A DNA stretch of 64,000 nt from Nitrosopumilus ureiphilus (GTDB lineage Archaea > Thermoproteota > Nitrososphaeria > Nitrososphaerales > Nitrosopumilaceae), in assembly GCF_013407185.1 (NCBI RefSeq), contig NZ_CP026995.1, forward strand, positions 871,578 through 935,577. Reading direction: 5' to 3'. The notes below the pieces were generated by a model, which made no database searches, was not told the DNA's origin, and saw nothing but the letters and a program-made list of their open reading frames with translations. Both the position numbers and the translations under genes were made by a program. Positions 24,183-32,927 of the stretch are shown in pieces (within the stretch, counting starts at the first letter, position 1; every line of letters begins with the position of its first letter).

Positions 24183-25101
24183 ATTACTATTAGCTGGTTC
24201 GCTGTCGGTATTATCTGTTATAGGAATATTTTTTGCAAGCGTTTCAACTGGCAATGTCTCACCACAAACATCTAGTGACATCCAGTCTTTAGATTACAGT
24301 TATGCTTTTTCTGGAGGCAACATGACATTTTATGAGGAATGGTGCTCCCAAACTGGAGGTGTCTGGGTAGACTCTTTTTGCCATTTTAAAAATCAAGAAA
24401 TGTTTGACAAAGCTGCTATTGCACTTGAAGAATTCAAAAAAAGTAAAATCACCGGAGTCACTGCACAAAATGTCTGCAATATATTGGAAATACCATGTCC
24501 TGACAAACCAGTTTTTGACGCAAATTTTGATGCGGATAATGGCATTAGTGGATTTGCTTATGTGAAAGGAGATGTACAATATACTTTCAATGTTAGGGGT
24601 AATGAAATAAAATACAAGATACAAGATGAAGATTCTAAATGGATGACATTTGGGGATCCATCAAACCATGAACGATTTTCAAGAACTACAGATACTGTTG
24701 AACTTGAGCATGAAACTTTAACTGATATCGTCACTTTGTTTTATGACCCTATTGTAAAATGTGAAGAACAAAATGGTTGGTGGGCAAGAGGTGTATGCAA
24801 ACTACCAGATGGCACTATGATTGATTATGATCCAGACAACACTGCAAGAGTTGGTAATAGAAATTACGATGAAAATCATGAGGATATTTTATACAATCAA
24901 TTCAAAGAATTGGAAATTTGGATTCACAAGGCTTCTACAGGGAAAAATGGCAACCATTCTATTACAATTGACATTGATGACTATGTGGATAACGGGCAAG
25001 AAATCAAAGAAATCATTGGCAAAGAATTTTCAGTAACATTTGGTGAACAGGCTGTTCTGGAATGGAACGAATACACATCAAAGAAATACATTTACGAATG
25101 A
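24172..25101 (+). CDS. Hypothetical exported protein with two-Cys domain
   Basis: It starts inside the end of the S-layer-like gene, so translation is likely coupled. The N-terminus (MNSKLLLAGSLSVLSVIGIF) is a signal peptide. Residues about 48-75 hold WCSQTGGVWVDSFCHF, and a similar pair recurs later (CEEQNGWWARGVCKL), both like small W-C-rich motifs. Residues about 90-160 (SKITGVTAQNVCNILEIPCP ... IKYKIQDEDSKWMTF) match a domain in the next gene. The C-terminus is hydrophilic. The family is not recognised. Confidence 0.7.
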   Translation: MNSKLLLAGSLSVLSVIGIFFASVSTGNVSPQTSSDIQSLDYSYAFSGGNMTFYEEWCSQTGGVWVDSFCHFKNQEMFDKAAIALEEFKKSKITGVTAQNVCNILEIPCPDKPVFDANFDADNGISGFAYVKGDVQYTFNVRGNEIKYKIQDEDSKWMTFGDPSNHERFSRTTDTVELEHETLTDIVTLFYDPIVKCEEQNGWWARGVCKLPDGTMIDYDPDNTARVGNRNYDENHEDILYNQFKELEIWIHKASTGKNGNHSITIDIDDYVDNGQEIKEIIGKEFSVTFGEQAVLEWNEYTSKKYIYE

Positions 25102-25107
25102 GTTGAG

Positions 25108-25623
25108 ATGAATTTCAAATTATTATTAGGTGTAAGTGTATCTGTCGTGGTAATAATTGCGGTAATTGCAATGTATGCAGTTAAAGATGATTCATCATTT
25201 ACAGAACAAGAAATTCAAGAATTCATACAAAAGGAAATTTCAAAATCGCCACAAATTACTGGAATTTATGCACAAACTATTTGCAAAATTTTAGATATGG
25301 ATTGTTCTGATCAACAATCATTTTATGCCGTATTTGATTTAACTGATGGGTATACTAAATTATCATATTCACAAAATGGTAAACAGTATGATTTTAGAAT
25401 AATTGATGATGTACTAGAATACCATACAAATCATAATTCTGCTGAATGGATGATGTATGAAGAAGAAGACATATGGATGTGGGATTATGATGCCAAAGCA
25501 AGAGATGAAACAATACCCTCTGCCTCTCTGACTGAACAGAAATATTCAAAAACATTTCAATTTGACAGTGATGAACTTGGAAACTATGGAAACTGGAGAG
25601 TTGTACAAGCTGAAAAGAAATGA
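25108..25623 (+). CDS. Hypothetical exported protein, paralogue of the preceding gene
   Basis: A signal peptide or anchor (MNFKLLLGVSVSVVVIIAVI) precedes PQITGIYAQTICKILDMDCS and FRIIDDVLEYHTN...AEWMM, which align with residues about 90-160 of the preceding protein. It lacks the W-C-rich motifs. It lies 6 bases after that gene, which suggests tandem duplication within one operon. Unknown function. Confidence 0.7.
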   Translation: MNFKLLLGVSVSVVVIIAVIAMYAVKDDSSFTEQEIQEFIQKEISKSPQITGIYAQTICKILDMDCSDQQSFYAVFDLTDGYTKLSYSQNGKQYDFRIIDDVLEYHTNHNSAEWMMYEEEDIWMWDYDAKARDETIPSASLTEQKYSKTFQFDSDELGNYGNWRVVQAEKK

Positions 25624-25735
25624 AGATACATCGTCTGGATATTATTACACTGAATATCGAATCATTGATGATGACGTGATCCAATATAGGCTTGCCACAA
25701 ACCCCTCACAGCCTTGGATGACTTTTGAGGATTGA
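25622..25735 (+). pseudogene. Fragment of a third paralogue
   Basis: A frame different from that of the preceding gene reads TEYRIIDDDVIQYRLATNP and PWMTFED before a TGA at 25733-25735. This matches FRIIDDVLEYHTN...EWMM of the gene before it and the IKYKIQDEDSKWMTF region of the one before that. No start codon or signal peptide is attached, so it is a remnant. Confidence 0.6.
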
Positions 25736-25779
25736 TATGATGAATAACACAAACGTGGTAAATCTTTATTTGACTTAAC

Positions 25780-26427
25780 ATGAAAACTAGAAATTTGATA
25801 ATCCTTGGTAGCATAATATCACTTACAGTGATAGGAACTGTAATAATTAATCTCACATATGGACAATACATGTGGAAAGAACAAGTGGATGGACTAGAAC
25901 AAATTGATATGATAAATGATATCCCTCTATCTATTTCATCTGCTAAAGAATTTCTGAAAATGGACTGTGAAGATCTAAATCACATATATCCAGAGTTTCC
26001 AAATAAAGAAGTCGCAGATGCTTGGAATGCTAGAATGCATGAATGCATTAATGCACAAGAATCCACATCAGCACCCATGTCTGATTTAACATCTAATCTT
26101 GATGAGACTGGTAATCTTTCAGGATATGACTCTGTTACAGAACTTGCGACACTACAAAAGATGTCATGTGATGAAATAATATCTAGAAATCAACTTGGCG
26201 GGGATTATCTGACTAAAGAAAACAGATCATATGTTAAAGATAGGTTGCAAGAATGCGATGAAGAAATGAAAGCAACTGAAGAATATGCTCAATTTAGAGA
26301 ACTAAGATGTGATGAACTCGTTGCATTTGATGGAAAACTAGATGTGATTAATTCACAACAAGTAAGAGATTATATTGCCCGTGAAATAATAGATTGTAAG
26401 AATAGAAATTATTATGTAGGAAATTAG
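25780..26427 (+). CDS. Exported protein with three Cys-paired repeats
   Basis: The signal region is MKTRNLIILGSIISLTVIGT. Three helical repeats of about 40 residues follow: FLKMDCEDLNHIYPEF...MHECI, LQKMSCDEIISRNQ...LQECDE and FRELRCDELVAFDG...IIDCKN. Each starts with C-[ED]-[DE]-[LI] and ends with another Cys, which suggests one disulfide per helical hairpin. Such C...C helical repeats are unnamed to my knowledge. The gene stands alone after the paralogue group. Confidence 0.65.
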   Translation: MKTRNLIILGSIISLTVIGTVIINLTYGQYMWKEQVDGLEQIDMINDIPLSISSAKEFLKMDCEDLNHIYPEFPNKEVADAWNARMHECINAQESTSAPMSDLTSNLDETGNLSGYDSVTELATLQKMSCDEIISRNQLGGDYLTKENRSYVKDRLQECDEEMKATEEYAQFRELRCDELVAFDGKLDVINSQQVRDYIAREIIDCKNRNYYVGN

Positions 26428-26436
26428 ATTTGCAAG

Positions 26437-26457
26437 ATGAAAACTAGATATCCATAA
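26437..26457 (+). pseudogene. Orphan MKTR start cassette
   Basis: Nine bases after the previous stop, ATGAAAACTAGATATCC encodes MKTRYP and then stops at TAA. It resembles the start of the signal cassette used by nearby genes, with the gene body absent. Confidence 0.35.
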
Positions 26458-26509
26458 TTGATATGATTTTGATGCTATGTTCTAACTTTTGAATAAAGAA
26501 ATAATGTCA

Positions 26510-26529
26510 CTAGCAACCGAAGTTGCTAG
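26510..26529 (-). terminator. UUCG-tetraloop hairpin downstream of the malic enzyme gene
   Basis: On the minus strand CTAGCAAC and GTTGCTAG enclose TTCG, giving an 8-bp stem closed as C(UUCG)G, an especially stable loop. It lies about 260 bases past the malic enzyme stop, next to a locally GC-rich stretch (26530-26600). It may end or protect that transcript or belong to a small RNA. The rest of 26458-26787 shows no gene. Confidence 0.45.
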
Positions 26530-26787
26530 CGGAAGAATTTACGCCTGATGACCTAAGCCACCAGCTCGAAAATCACTTCTTGGCGTGCAAACCAATTACT
26601 CCTTTTTGATCTTTGGCCCATAAAGATTTTGCGTCTATGAACGATTGCTTTGTGAGGCATTACATTTTCAGATATGGATTCCTTATCCCTTCCTATCTTT
26701 GTAAAATAAAACACGCTTTCAGAATCACTCGCTTTCTAAAAAGATTCATGATATAGAACAGATTTGAATATGTGCAAATCTAATTTT

Positions 26788-27969
26788 CTAACGTTGAACT
26801 TTTTCAAGAGCTCTTGAAATTCTTTGCTGAAGTGTTTTGTTATTTATTGACGGAATTATGAATTTCTCTGAAAGTTTCTTTTTTGGTACGGAATCTGCAA
26901 TAGCTAATGCAGTTGTATGTAGAATTTCCATGGTTATCTTTTGTATTTTCAAGTCAAGTATTGCCCTCATCAAATAGGGAAAAACTATTGCATTGTTTAC
27001 TTTGTTTTCATATCTGAAACTTCCAGTTGCAACTATTTGTGCGCCAAATTTTTTTGCAACTACGGGATCAATTTCTGGGTCTGGATTTGTGAGTGCAAAA
27101 ACTATGGATTTTTCATTCATTTCCTTGATCATTTCAGGCTTTAGTAGGCCCTTTATTCCTGATACTCCGATGAAAACATCTGCTTTTTTTATTGTATCTG
27201 AGAGTTGTCCTTTCTCATTTTTGTTTGTAAATCCAGATAATTCCATCTTATACTTGTCCATGTTGATTTTTCTTTTCTTGTGTATTGCACCCTTTGAATC
27301 AAGCACTATGATGTTTTTACATCCTGCAAAGTAAAGTAATTTTGCAATGCAGTACCCTGCAGATCCTGCTCCAGCTATTACAACTTTGATCTTAGATATT
27401 TTTTTATCTACAATCTTTAAGGAATTTAAAAGTGCAGCTAATACTACTACTGCAGTTCCATGTCTGTCATCGTGGAATACTGGTATGGATAGTTTTTTAG
27501 CAACTTCTTTGGATATGTCCAATACTTTTGGTGATTCAATATCTTCAAGATTTATAGCTCCAAATACTGGCTCAATTGACATTATTACATCAATAATTTT
27601 CTTCTTGTCTCTGGTAGCAAGACATATTGGATATGCGTCTATTTTTCCATATTTTCTATACAGGACTGCCTTTCCCTCCATTACAGGCAATGCTGCATCT
27701 GGACCTATGTTACCTAATCCTAAAATTCTTGTACCGTCTGTAATGATTGCTACATTGTTTCCCTTACCTGTAAGTTCATACTTTGTTTCAGGATGTTTGA
27801 AAATTTCAGTACATACTTCTGCAACCCCTGGGGTATAGATTAACTGAAGATTTTCATTAGTTATCTTTGAAATTTTACTCTCAATGTAGATTTTCCCATT
27901 TAATTTTTTATGCAATGAAATTGCATCTTTTTTTGATACCATCCTTTGACATTTCCCTCTGGAGTTCAT
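26788..27969 (-). CDS. Malic enzyme (malate dehydrogenase, decarboxylating)
   Basis: This short-form malic enzyme of 393 residues converts malate to pyruvate and CO2 with NAD(P). The N-terminal domain shows YTPGVAEVC and GLGNIGPDAALPVMEGKAVL; FHDDRHGTAVVVLAALLNSL supplies metal-binding acids; the Rossmann motif is VVIAGAGSAGYCIAKLL; ALTNPDPEI is near the end. The cofactor preference cannot be read. A second ATG at 27942 (MVSKKDA) is an equally good start. It is transcribed alone. Confidence 0.93.
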   Translation of the reverse strand: MNSRGKCQRMVSKKDAISLHKKLNGKIYIESKISKITNENLQLIYTPGVAEVCTEIFKHPETKYELTGKGNNVAIITDGTRILGLGNIGPDAALPVMEGKAVLYRKYGKIDAYPICLATRDKKKIIDVIMSIEPVFGAINLEDIESPKVLDISKEVAKKLSIPVFHDDRHGTAVVVLAALLNSLKIVDKKISKIKVVIAGAGSAGYCIAKLLYFAGCKNIIVLDSKGAIHKKRKINMDKYKMELSGFTNKNEKGQLSDTIKKADVFIGVSGIKGLLKPEMIKEMNEKSIVFALTNPDPEIDPVVAKKFGAQIVATGSFRYENKVNNAIVFPYLMRAILDLKIQKITMEILHTTALAIADSVPKKKLSEKFIIPSINNKTLQQRISRALEKVQR

Positions 27970-28072
27970 AGTATAATATGATATGTGACAAACTGTGTTA
28001 ATGCTGAATTAGCATCACAATCCCTTTTATTACACTAATCAAGAATAGAAAATTCTAATCTTTACTAATTTT

Positions 28073-28555
28073 TCAGATTCCCCTCTGTTTTTTATTATAA
28101 ATTATAACGACATCTTCTGCAAGTTTTTGATTGGGGATGATTATTCTCCCTCCATCCTCAGTTAATGCAACAATTTTCGTCAAATGTAATTCTATGATGA
28201 TTCCCTGCGTATCCTTAATCATTATTGAATCTCCTATGTTAATGTCAGAACTAAAAAAGACTCCAATTCCAGCGGTAATATTCTTTAATTGATGCTGTAA
28301 TGCAATTCCAAATATCACCATCCCTACTCCAACTGATGTGATTATTTCTAATGCAAATTCAAAGAGTCCTAAGGACGCTCCCAAGTAGGCTATTTCTGAT
28401 ATTACGATCAAGAGGGATACTATGCCTAATAATTTTTGGGCGCCACTCAGATCATGCATCTTTTTATTGATGATGTATCTTGTGATGAAAAATAGAGTAA
28501 CTGAAATTACAAACGACGCTAATATGGAATAATAATTTTCAAACACTATGTTCAC
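28073..28555 (-). CDS. Small MscS-family mechanosensitive channel protein
   Basis: The 160-residue protein has three hydrophobic segments (about 10-27, 42-60, 65-90) and then the MscS beta domain. Characteristic motifs are GIALQHQLKNITAGIGVFFS, the INIGDSIMI turn and the GGRIIIPNQKL end. It lacks the C-terminal domain of large MscS proteins and so is a minimal channel subunit, forming a membrane pore that opens under osmotic tension in its family. Confidence 0.85.
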   Translation of the reverse strand: MNIVFENYYSILASFVISVTLFFITRYIINKKMHDLSGAQKLLGIVSLLIVISEIAYLGASLGLFEFALEIITSVGVGMVIFGIALQHQLKNITAGIGVFFSSDINIGDSIMIKDTQGIIIELHLTKIVALTEDGGRIIIPNQKLAEDVVIIYNKKQRGI

Positions 28556-28700
28556 TTTATTCTATAACTGAACAACATCTTTCAGAGCCATTATTAATCT
28601 AATCTGCTGAGATATTTTCATTTTAAAATATTTTGATTTCCATTTTTGAGAATCATCTGTTTGTGTAAATAATGAATCTTCCTTAGAAATATGATCTTCT

Positions 28701-29516
28701 TTGTCAATTACTAGTAAAACTCTGAAAGAACTACTTCCTTTATCATTTACTTCCACTCCTGCAGTTAGCATAAGAAAAGAAAATAAAATGTGGGTTGCAA
28801 CAGGTATGCTTATCCATTATTTGGAATCTTTCACAGATTCTCTTGTTGTTACTGAAGATGATGAAATACCAATTGGTGTCATTGGTGGTCGAGAAATAAT
28901 TGAAAATATTTTTAAAAATCCCACATCTGATTTTTTTGATAATACCACAGTTGAACAAATTTTTGATAAAAATCTAGTAATTTTATCTGAGAATACCACT
29001 CTTGGCGAACTTCTCACTACGTGGAAGAATACTAGGCGTGCCTTTTCTATAATTCCAAATCATCTTGGAGGCTATTCCGCAATATCTGGAAGAAAGCTAT
29101 TGGAAATTGGCGCTAACTGTGTTACTGATTTGTCTCTCTCTGAATTCCCAGAAAAAAATGTTATTTCATTTGAAAAAGACAATTCGATAAAAGAAATCAT
29201 TCAACTGATGCTAGGAAACAATACACGGAAATTGTTGCTAAAAGATACAAATTATTTTATCAGCGATCGTTTATTGATTCAGAGCATTGCAAAGGATTTT
29301 GATTTTTTTAGAAATGTAAAATTTTTGGAAAGGAAATTTGAAGAATCATTCAAACTAGAAGAAGCTACAAAAATTTCCAAAGACATGAATTTGGCAGAAA
29401 TTTCAAAGATGATGTATGTGATGCCCCACCCTTATGTAATCTATCGAGACCAAGTTATTACTCCATGGGATATTTGCATGATTTTAGAATCTGATAGAAT
29501 TGAGTTTATGGGCTAA
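28701..29516 (+). CDS. CBS-domain protein
   Basis: The 271-residue soluble protein contains CBS-type repeats: TPAVSIRKENKMWVATGMLI ... IPIGVIGGREIIE (about 18-70), then VEQIFDKNLVILSENTTLGE (about 80-125), and a weaker second pair. CBS pairs bind adenosine nucleotides and sense energy state. The frame starts with TTG at 28701. It is monocistronic, divergent from the MscS gene, with a short 5' overlap of a spurious opposite frame. Confidence 0.78.
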   Translation: MSITSKTLKELLPLSFTSTPAVSIRKENKMWVATGMLIHYLESFTDSLVVTEDDEIPIGVIGGREIIENIFKNPTSDFFDNTTVEQIFDKNLVILSENTTLGELLTTWKNTRRAFSIIPNHLGGYSAISGRKLLEIGANCVTDLSLSEFPEKNVISFEKDNSIKEIIQLMLGNNTRKLLLKDTNYFISDRLLIQSIAKDFDFFRNVKFLERKFEESFKLEEATKISKDMNLAEISKMMYVMPHPYVIYRDQVITPWDICMILESDRIEFMG

Positions 29517-29550
29517 TCCTTGAAAGAAGAATTATTTTCCATTTTGTTAA

Positions 29551-30276
29551 TTAACCTATTCCGGGAGTTGGTATGGATGCAGATGTTCTGGATGTATTCT
29601 CAAAGTATTTTCTAGTCTCATCTATCATTTTCTGATTATCTTTGTTTATTTTTTCTAGTCTCTCCTCGAATTTCTCAGTTTCTACTTTGACCTTTATAAT
29701 ATCTGAAAGTGTTTTAATTGATTTTATGATGGCGTCATCATCTGGCATCATCATTCTACAAGTAGTATACAAAACAATACCTGCCGCATCTGAGTTTTTT
29801 AATGCAGAAATCACACTTGCATCAGCGCCCAGTATTGTTGCACCTGGAACCAATGGTAAATTATATTCGTCAAAAAGGGATTTTGAATTCTTGTTAGCTA
29901 CTAGTCCATAAGAAATAGGTTCGCCTATGAATTTTTCATTTACTTCCAAACCGCGTGGAATGATTATCTTCTTGATGCCATTGCTTTTTGCAAATTCTAT
30001 TGATTTGATAATCAATTCATATGTGGAGAGTGGACTCAAAGGGATTCCAGATAAAATTGCATAAATGTTATTTTTATTGTAGATGCGAATAGGTCCATAA
30101 ATTTTGCCATTTTCAATCATATATGATGGAGAAATTTTTGTAATTTCAAGTTCCCCTATATCCTTCATTTGTAATTGAGCGATTAGGTAAGATATGGCAA
30201 AAGCTCCAACCAAGCCTGCGCTGGGAAATGCAACAATTAGGAATTTTTCCCTTTGTGAATCTTCTGAACTCATCAC
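29551..30276 (-). CDS. PAC2 family protein
   Basis: FLIVAFPSAGLVGAFAISYL near the N-terminus and IPRGLEVNEKF...GATILGADASV in the middle are typical of PAC2/DUF75 proteins, which relate to eukaryotic proteasome assembly chaperones. The last 50 residues form a charged coiled coil. In archaea the role is suspected to be in proteasome assembly or regulation; a proteasome beta gene lies 8 kb away but is not linked. The start may be either of two adjacent ATGs. Confidence 0.82.
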   Translation of the reverse strand: MMSSEDSQREKFLIVAFPSAGLVGAFAISYLIAQLQMKDIGELEITKISPSYMIENGKIYGPIRIYNKNNIYAILSGIPLSPLSTYELIIKSIEFAKSNGIKKIIIPRGLEVNEKFIGEPISYGLVANKNSKSLFDEYNLPLVPGATILGADASVISALKNSDAAGIVLYTTCRMMMPDDDAIIKSIKTLSDIIKVKVETEKFEERLEKINKDNQKMIDETRKYFENTSRTSASIPTPGIG

Positions 30277-30394
30277 AAATTACAATTTCATAATACAAAA
30301 TAAAGTATGTTAATTTGATTTTCAACCATGATATTCATGACCAATTTGAATTTGTGTGATTGATTTTCTAAATACTTGTTCGAAAATATTTGAT

Positions 30395-30505
30395 TCAATT
30401 TTGCCCAGAACGTATGTGAAAGTTTGTACAACACTGACATTCTTGTGTTATGCATTCTTGTTCAGCACCATGCCCACAAATACCACATTCACAATGTATG
30501 CTCAT
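30395..30505 (-). CDS. Cys-rich miniprotein (36 aa)
   Basis: The ATG at 30505 is preceded by AAAGGT at a good spacing. The product reads MSIHCECGICGHGAEQEC and ends QECQCCTNFHIRSGQN. Seven Cys and three His in 36 residues suggest one or two bound zinc ions. It lies in an otherwise empty spacer. No family name is known to me; the composition and ribosome site support a real gene. Confidence 0.6.
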   Translation of the reverse strand: MSIHCECGICGHGAEQECITQECQCCTNFHIRSGQN

Positions 30506-30699
30506 GATATCATTGACCTTTTTACAAATATAATGGATCTGTTTTTGTAGTTTATATCCTATACGGCATTACAGTTTTTCATTTGAATGTGTATTTCAAG
30601 ACTAATTATTTCATTTTACCACTTTACAAAAAATTAAAAGGGAATTCTATTTTTGAAATTTGTCGCTGTCTTTATTACGATTAAAATCTAAAATTTACT

Positions 30700-31167
30700 A
30701 TGGTGAAAATTCCCGATTCAATTAGAGACTTTGCTGAGAGTCAAGGGGTTTTTGTAGTTGGGACTGTAGGGGGTACTAAATTTGCAAATGTCTCTCCAAG
30801 AATTTTCTTTAAAGTTGAAGAAGATGCAATTTATTGGCTTGATTTTTTTGAGCATAAATCATTCAAAAACATTCAGGTAAACCCCTGTGTGACAATTTCT
30901 GTTTTTAACAAAAATGATTTGGAAGGATATCAGTTTAGAGGATTAGTAAATTACATTACTGATGAACCTACAAAATCAGAAATTAAAGATTCAATCATAC
31001 AGAAAATTCTGAAGACAAACCCTTCACCAAAAATTAAATCCTTGTCAGAAAAAGAGGCCTATGTAATTCAATTTGAACCCAAAGTATGTTATTCATTAAA
31101 TCCCGAAAAATATTCTGATATGTCTATTGGTTCTGATGTTGACTCTACATCGTTATTTAGAAATTAG
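30700..31167 (+). CDS. Pyridoxamine 5'-phosphate oxidase-like (FMN split-barrel) protein
   Basis: The 155-residue protein matches the PNPOx-like split barrel: GVFVVGTVGGTKFANVSPRI, then IYWLDFFEHKSFKNIQVNPC and VTISVFNKNDLEGYQFRG. Such proteins bind flavin, F420 or haem. The substrate is unknown. A TATA-like sequence is hard to fix, and the gene is monocistronic. Confidence 0.8.
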   Translation: MVKIPDSIRDFAESQGVFVVGTVGGTKFANVSPRIFFKVEEDAIYWLDFFEHKSFKNIQVNPCVTISVFNKNDLEGYQFRGLVNYITDEPTKSEIKDSIIQKILKTNPSPKIKSLSEKEAYVIQFEPKVCYSLNPEKYSDMSIGSDVDSTSLFRN

Positions 31168-31289
31168 TTTTTTTGGAACATTAATCGCTCCACAATATTA
31201 AATCCTAAATATTTTAATTCTTTATGAATGGCCTCTTGAGCCAAAATTGCTCTTCAAGGTAATTAATCTCTTCTAAACAGTAATGATCT

Positions 31290-31631
31290 ATGCCACCTAG
31301 AAAATTCTTTATTTACAAAGCAGATGGTAGACGAGTCAAATTTAATGAAAATAAGATTCTCAGTACGTGTATACGTGCAGGTGTCAGTAAACAAACTGCA
31401 AAACGGATTTTAAAAAAAGTGAAATCTGTAGTGTGCCAAGACATGACTTCAAATGACATTTACAGAATCCCTCGTACCATTTCTGAAGACAAATGTCTCA
31501 AAGCTTTGCATCAAAGATACCAATTAAAAGATACAATTATGAGAATGGGTCCTGCAGGATTTTCTACAGATTGGCATCTATTATTGCCCAATCCTGAAAA
31601 CTATGAAACCCATCTTGCAGAATTACAGTAA
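31290..31631 (+). CDS. Stand-alone ATP-cone domain protein
   Basis: FIYKADGRRVKFNENKILSTCIRAGVSKQTA followed by a basic helix is an ATP-cone, the nucleotide-sensing domain of ribonucleotide reductases and NrdR. The domain fills residues 5-95; a 20-residue tail (TDWHLLLPNPENYE) follows. No zinc ribbon is fused, so it is not NrdR. It may be an allosteric or regulatory protein. The spacer after it (31632-31928) shows no convincing gene. Confidence 0.82.
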   Translation: MPPRKFFIYKADGRRVKFNENKILSTCIRAGVSKQTAKRILKKVKSVVCQDMTSNDIYRIPRTISEDKCLKALHQRYQLKDTIMRMGPAGFSTDWHLLLPNPENYETHLAELQ

Positions 31632-31928
31632 TAATTAAGAAATTCGCGATTTTGATTCATAAAATGGACTTGTTTTTAATAGTAAAAAGAAAAATTCTTC
31701 AGTATTGCCAAAATCTGAGAATTCAGTTTTTTGGTTTAATCGAATCTGGATTTTTTATGGAATAGTGAAACATGCACAATGAGTCATTGGTACATTGACA
31801 TTTCATAATGCTGCAAAATAAAACTAGTATAAAAATTTTTTATATGCCTGTTTTTGATCCATCTTTGAACAGTTAACGTGTACGATAGATAGAAAATTTC
31901 CTGAAAAATGAGATCTGATTATTGGATT

Positions 31929-32540
31929 TTAAAGTTTGAGGAACCCTGGATTTGGAATTCTACCTGCAAAACGTCTTTGTATGACAATTATTTCATTTGA
32001 TTTTCTATCTCTAATGATTTTTTCATTAGTTTTCTCCAGGGTTTCTTTTATTTCTGAATGGCACATCTTCAATTTCTTTTTCAGCTCCTCATCCTTACTT
32101 GTTTCATTAACTAATTGTATTGCAGATGCCAACTCTGTTAAATTTGAAAATGCCTCTAATAATTTTTCATAATTTTCCTTACTTTGTTCTGCAGGTTTGT
32201 ATGAATTAAGATCCTTGGATATGTCTACAAATATTTTCCTGCTTTCTAATTTTTTTAACGATTCTTTAATCTTAGATTCATTAGTGAACATGATGTTGTT
32301 GATAAATCCTACATAACCATCAGGATTTGAATAAGATAGTTTGTTATAATAAATGTCTGTTCCTGATATTCTCATTTTTTTGATAAATCCTAATGCCTCT
32401 AATTTTTTCAATGAATTGCTGATATCTTTTCTTCTGTATCTTTTTCCTTTCTCATCTAAACATGTTTTCCATAAATCATCTTCATAGTTATTCTCTTGAT
32501 TCATATTTTTTAAAAGCAGTGATATGGAAATCTCTTTCAT
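31929..32540 (-). CDS. Putative winged-helix protein with helical C-terminus
   Basis: The first 70 residues (RYRRKDISNSLKKLEALGFI KKM...) look like a winged-helix domain with a recognition helix and wing. The remaining part is helical and highly charged, with TSKDEELKKKLKMCHSEIK. A basic end (QRRFAGRIPNPGFLKL) closes it. It may be a DNA-binding regulator, but no family is recognised. Confidence 0.6.
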   Translation of the reverse strand: MKEISISLLLKNMNQENNYEDDLWKTCLDEKGKRYRRKDISNSLKKLEALGFIKKMRISGTDIYYNKLSYSNPDGYVGFINNIMFTNESKIKESLKKLESRKIFVDISKDLNSYKPAEQSKENYEKLLEAFSNLTELASAIQLVNETSKDEELKKKLKMCHSEIKETLEKTNEKIIRDRKSNEIIVIQRRFAGRIPNPGFLKL

Positions 32541-32758
32541 AAAATTTTGTTTTTTCTGAACTATTTTATCTTTGGCGACAATCTTAGAAATCTCATCTTT
32601 CCATTTTCTGAATTTATTTGATTTTTAGTCGTGAAATTATTTTTGTTATGTCAAGAAAATGTTAAAAATTCATTTTTTTTGGGGTTGTCTGTTTATCCAT
32701 TTTGAAAACATTTGATCTTGATTCAATTTAGTTAAAATTCTATAATGGTGGATTTATT

Positions 32759-32914
32759 ATGGATTGGAATTGGACTTGGAATAATTTCATTCATAATATG
32801 GTTGGGAAATATGTCCAAACTCCACAGTATGATTATGTCAAAATTACTCTTCATTGTGAATCTTGTGGGGATAAGACTGATGGATTCACATGTCCAAAAT
32901 GTGAAAATATCTAA
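32759..32914 (+). CDS. Zinc-ribbon miniprotein (51 aa)
   Basis: The ATG at 32759 lies about 25 bases after TTAAAA (32732-32737), which fits a leaderless transcript. The protein starts MDWNWTWNNFIHN and ends HCESCGDKTDGFTCPKCENI, a single zinc ribbon with two CxxC knuckles. Another frame over the same bases gives a hydrophobic peptide with no supporting pattern. Confidence 0.65.
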   Translation: MDWNWTWNNFIHNMVGKYVQTPQYDYVKITLHCESCGDKTDGFTCPKCENI

Positions 32915-32927
32915 AAATTATTAAAAT

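Noticed and set aside
28562-28771. Minus-strand frame of 69 codons between the MscS and CBS genes
   Set aside because: It overlaps the 5' part of the CBS gene, whose domain pattern extends into the overlap, and it has no recognisable pattern itself.
30356-30550. Plus-strand frame of 64 codons
   Set aside because: It is the shadow of the Cys-rich miniprotein on the minus strand.
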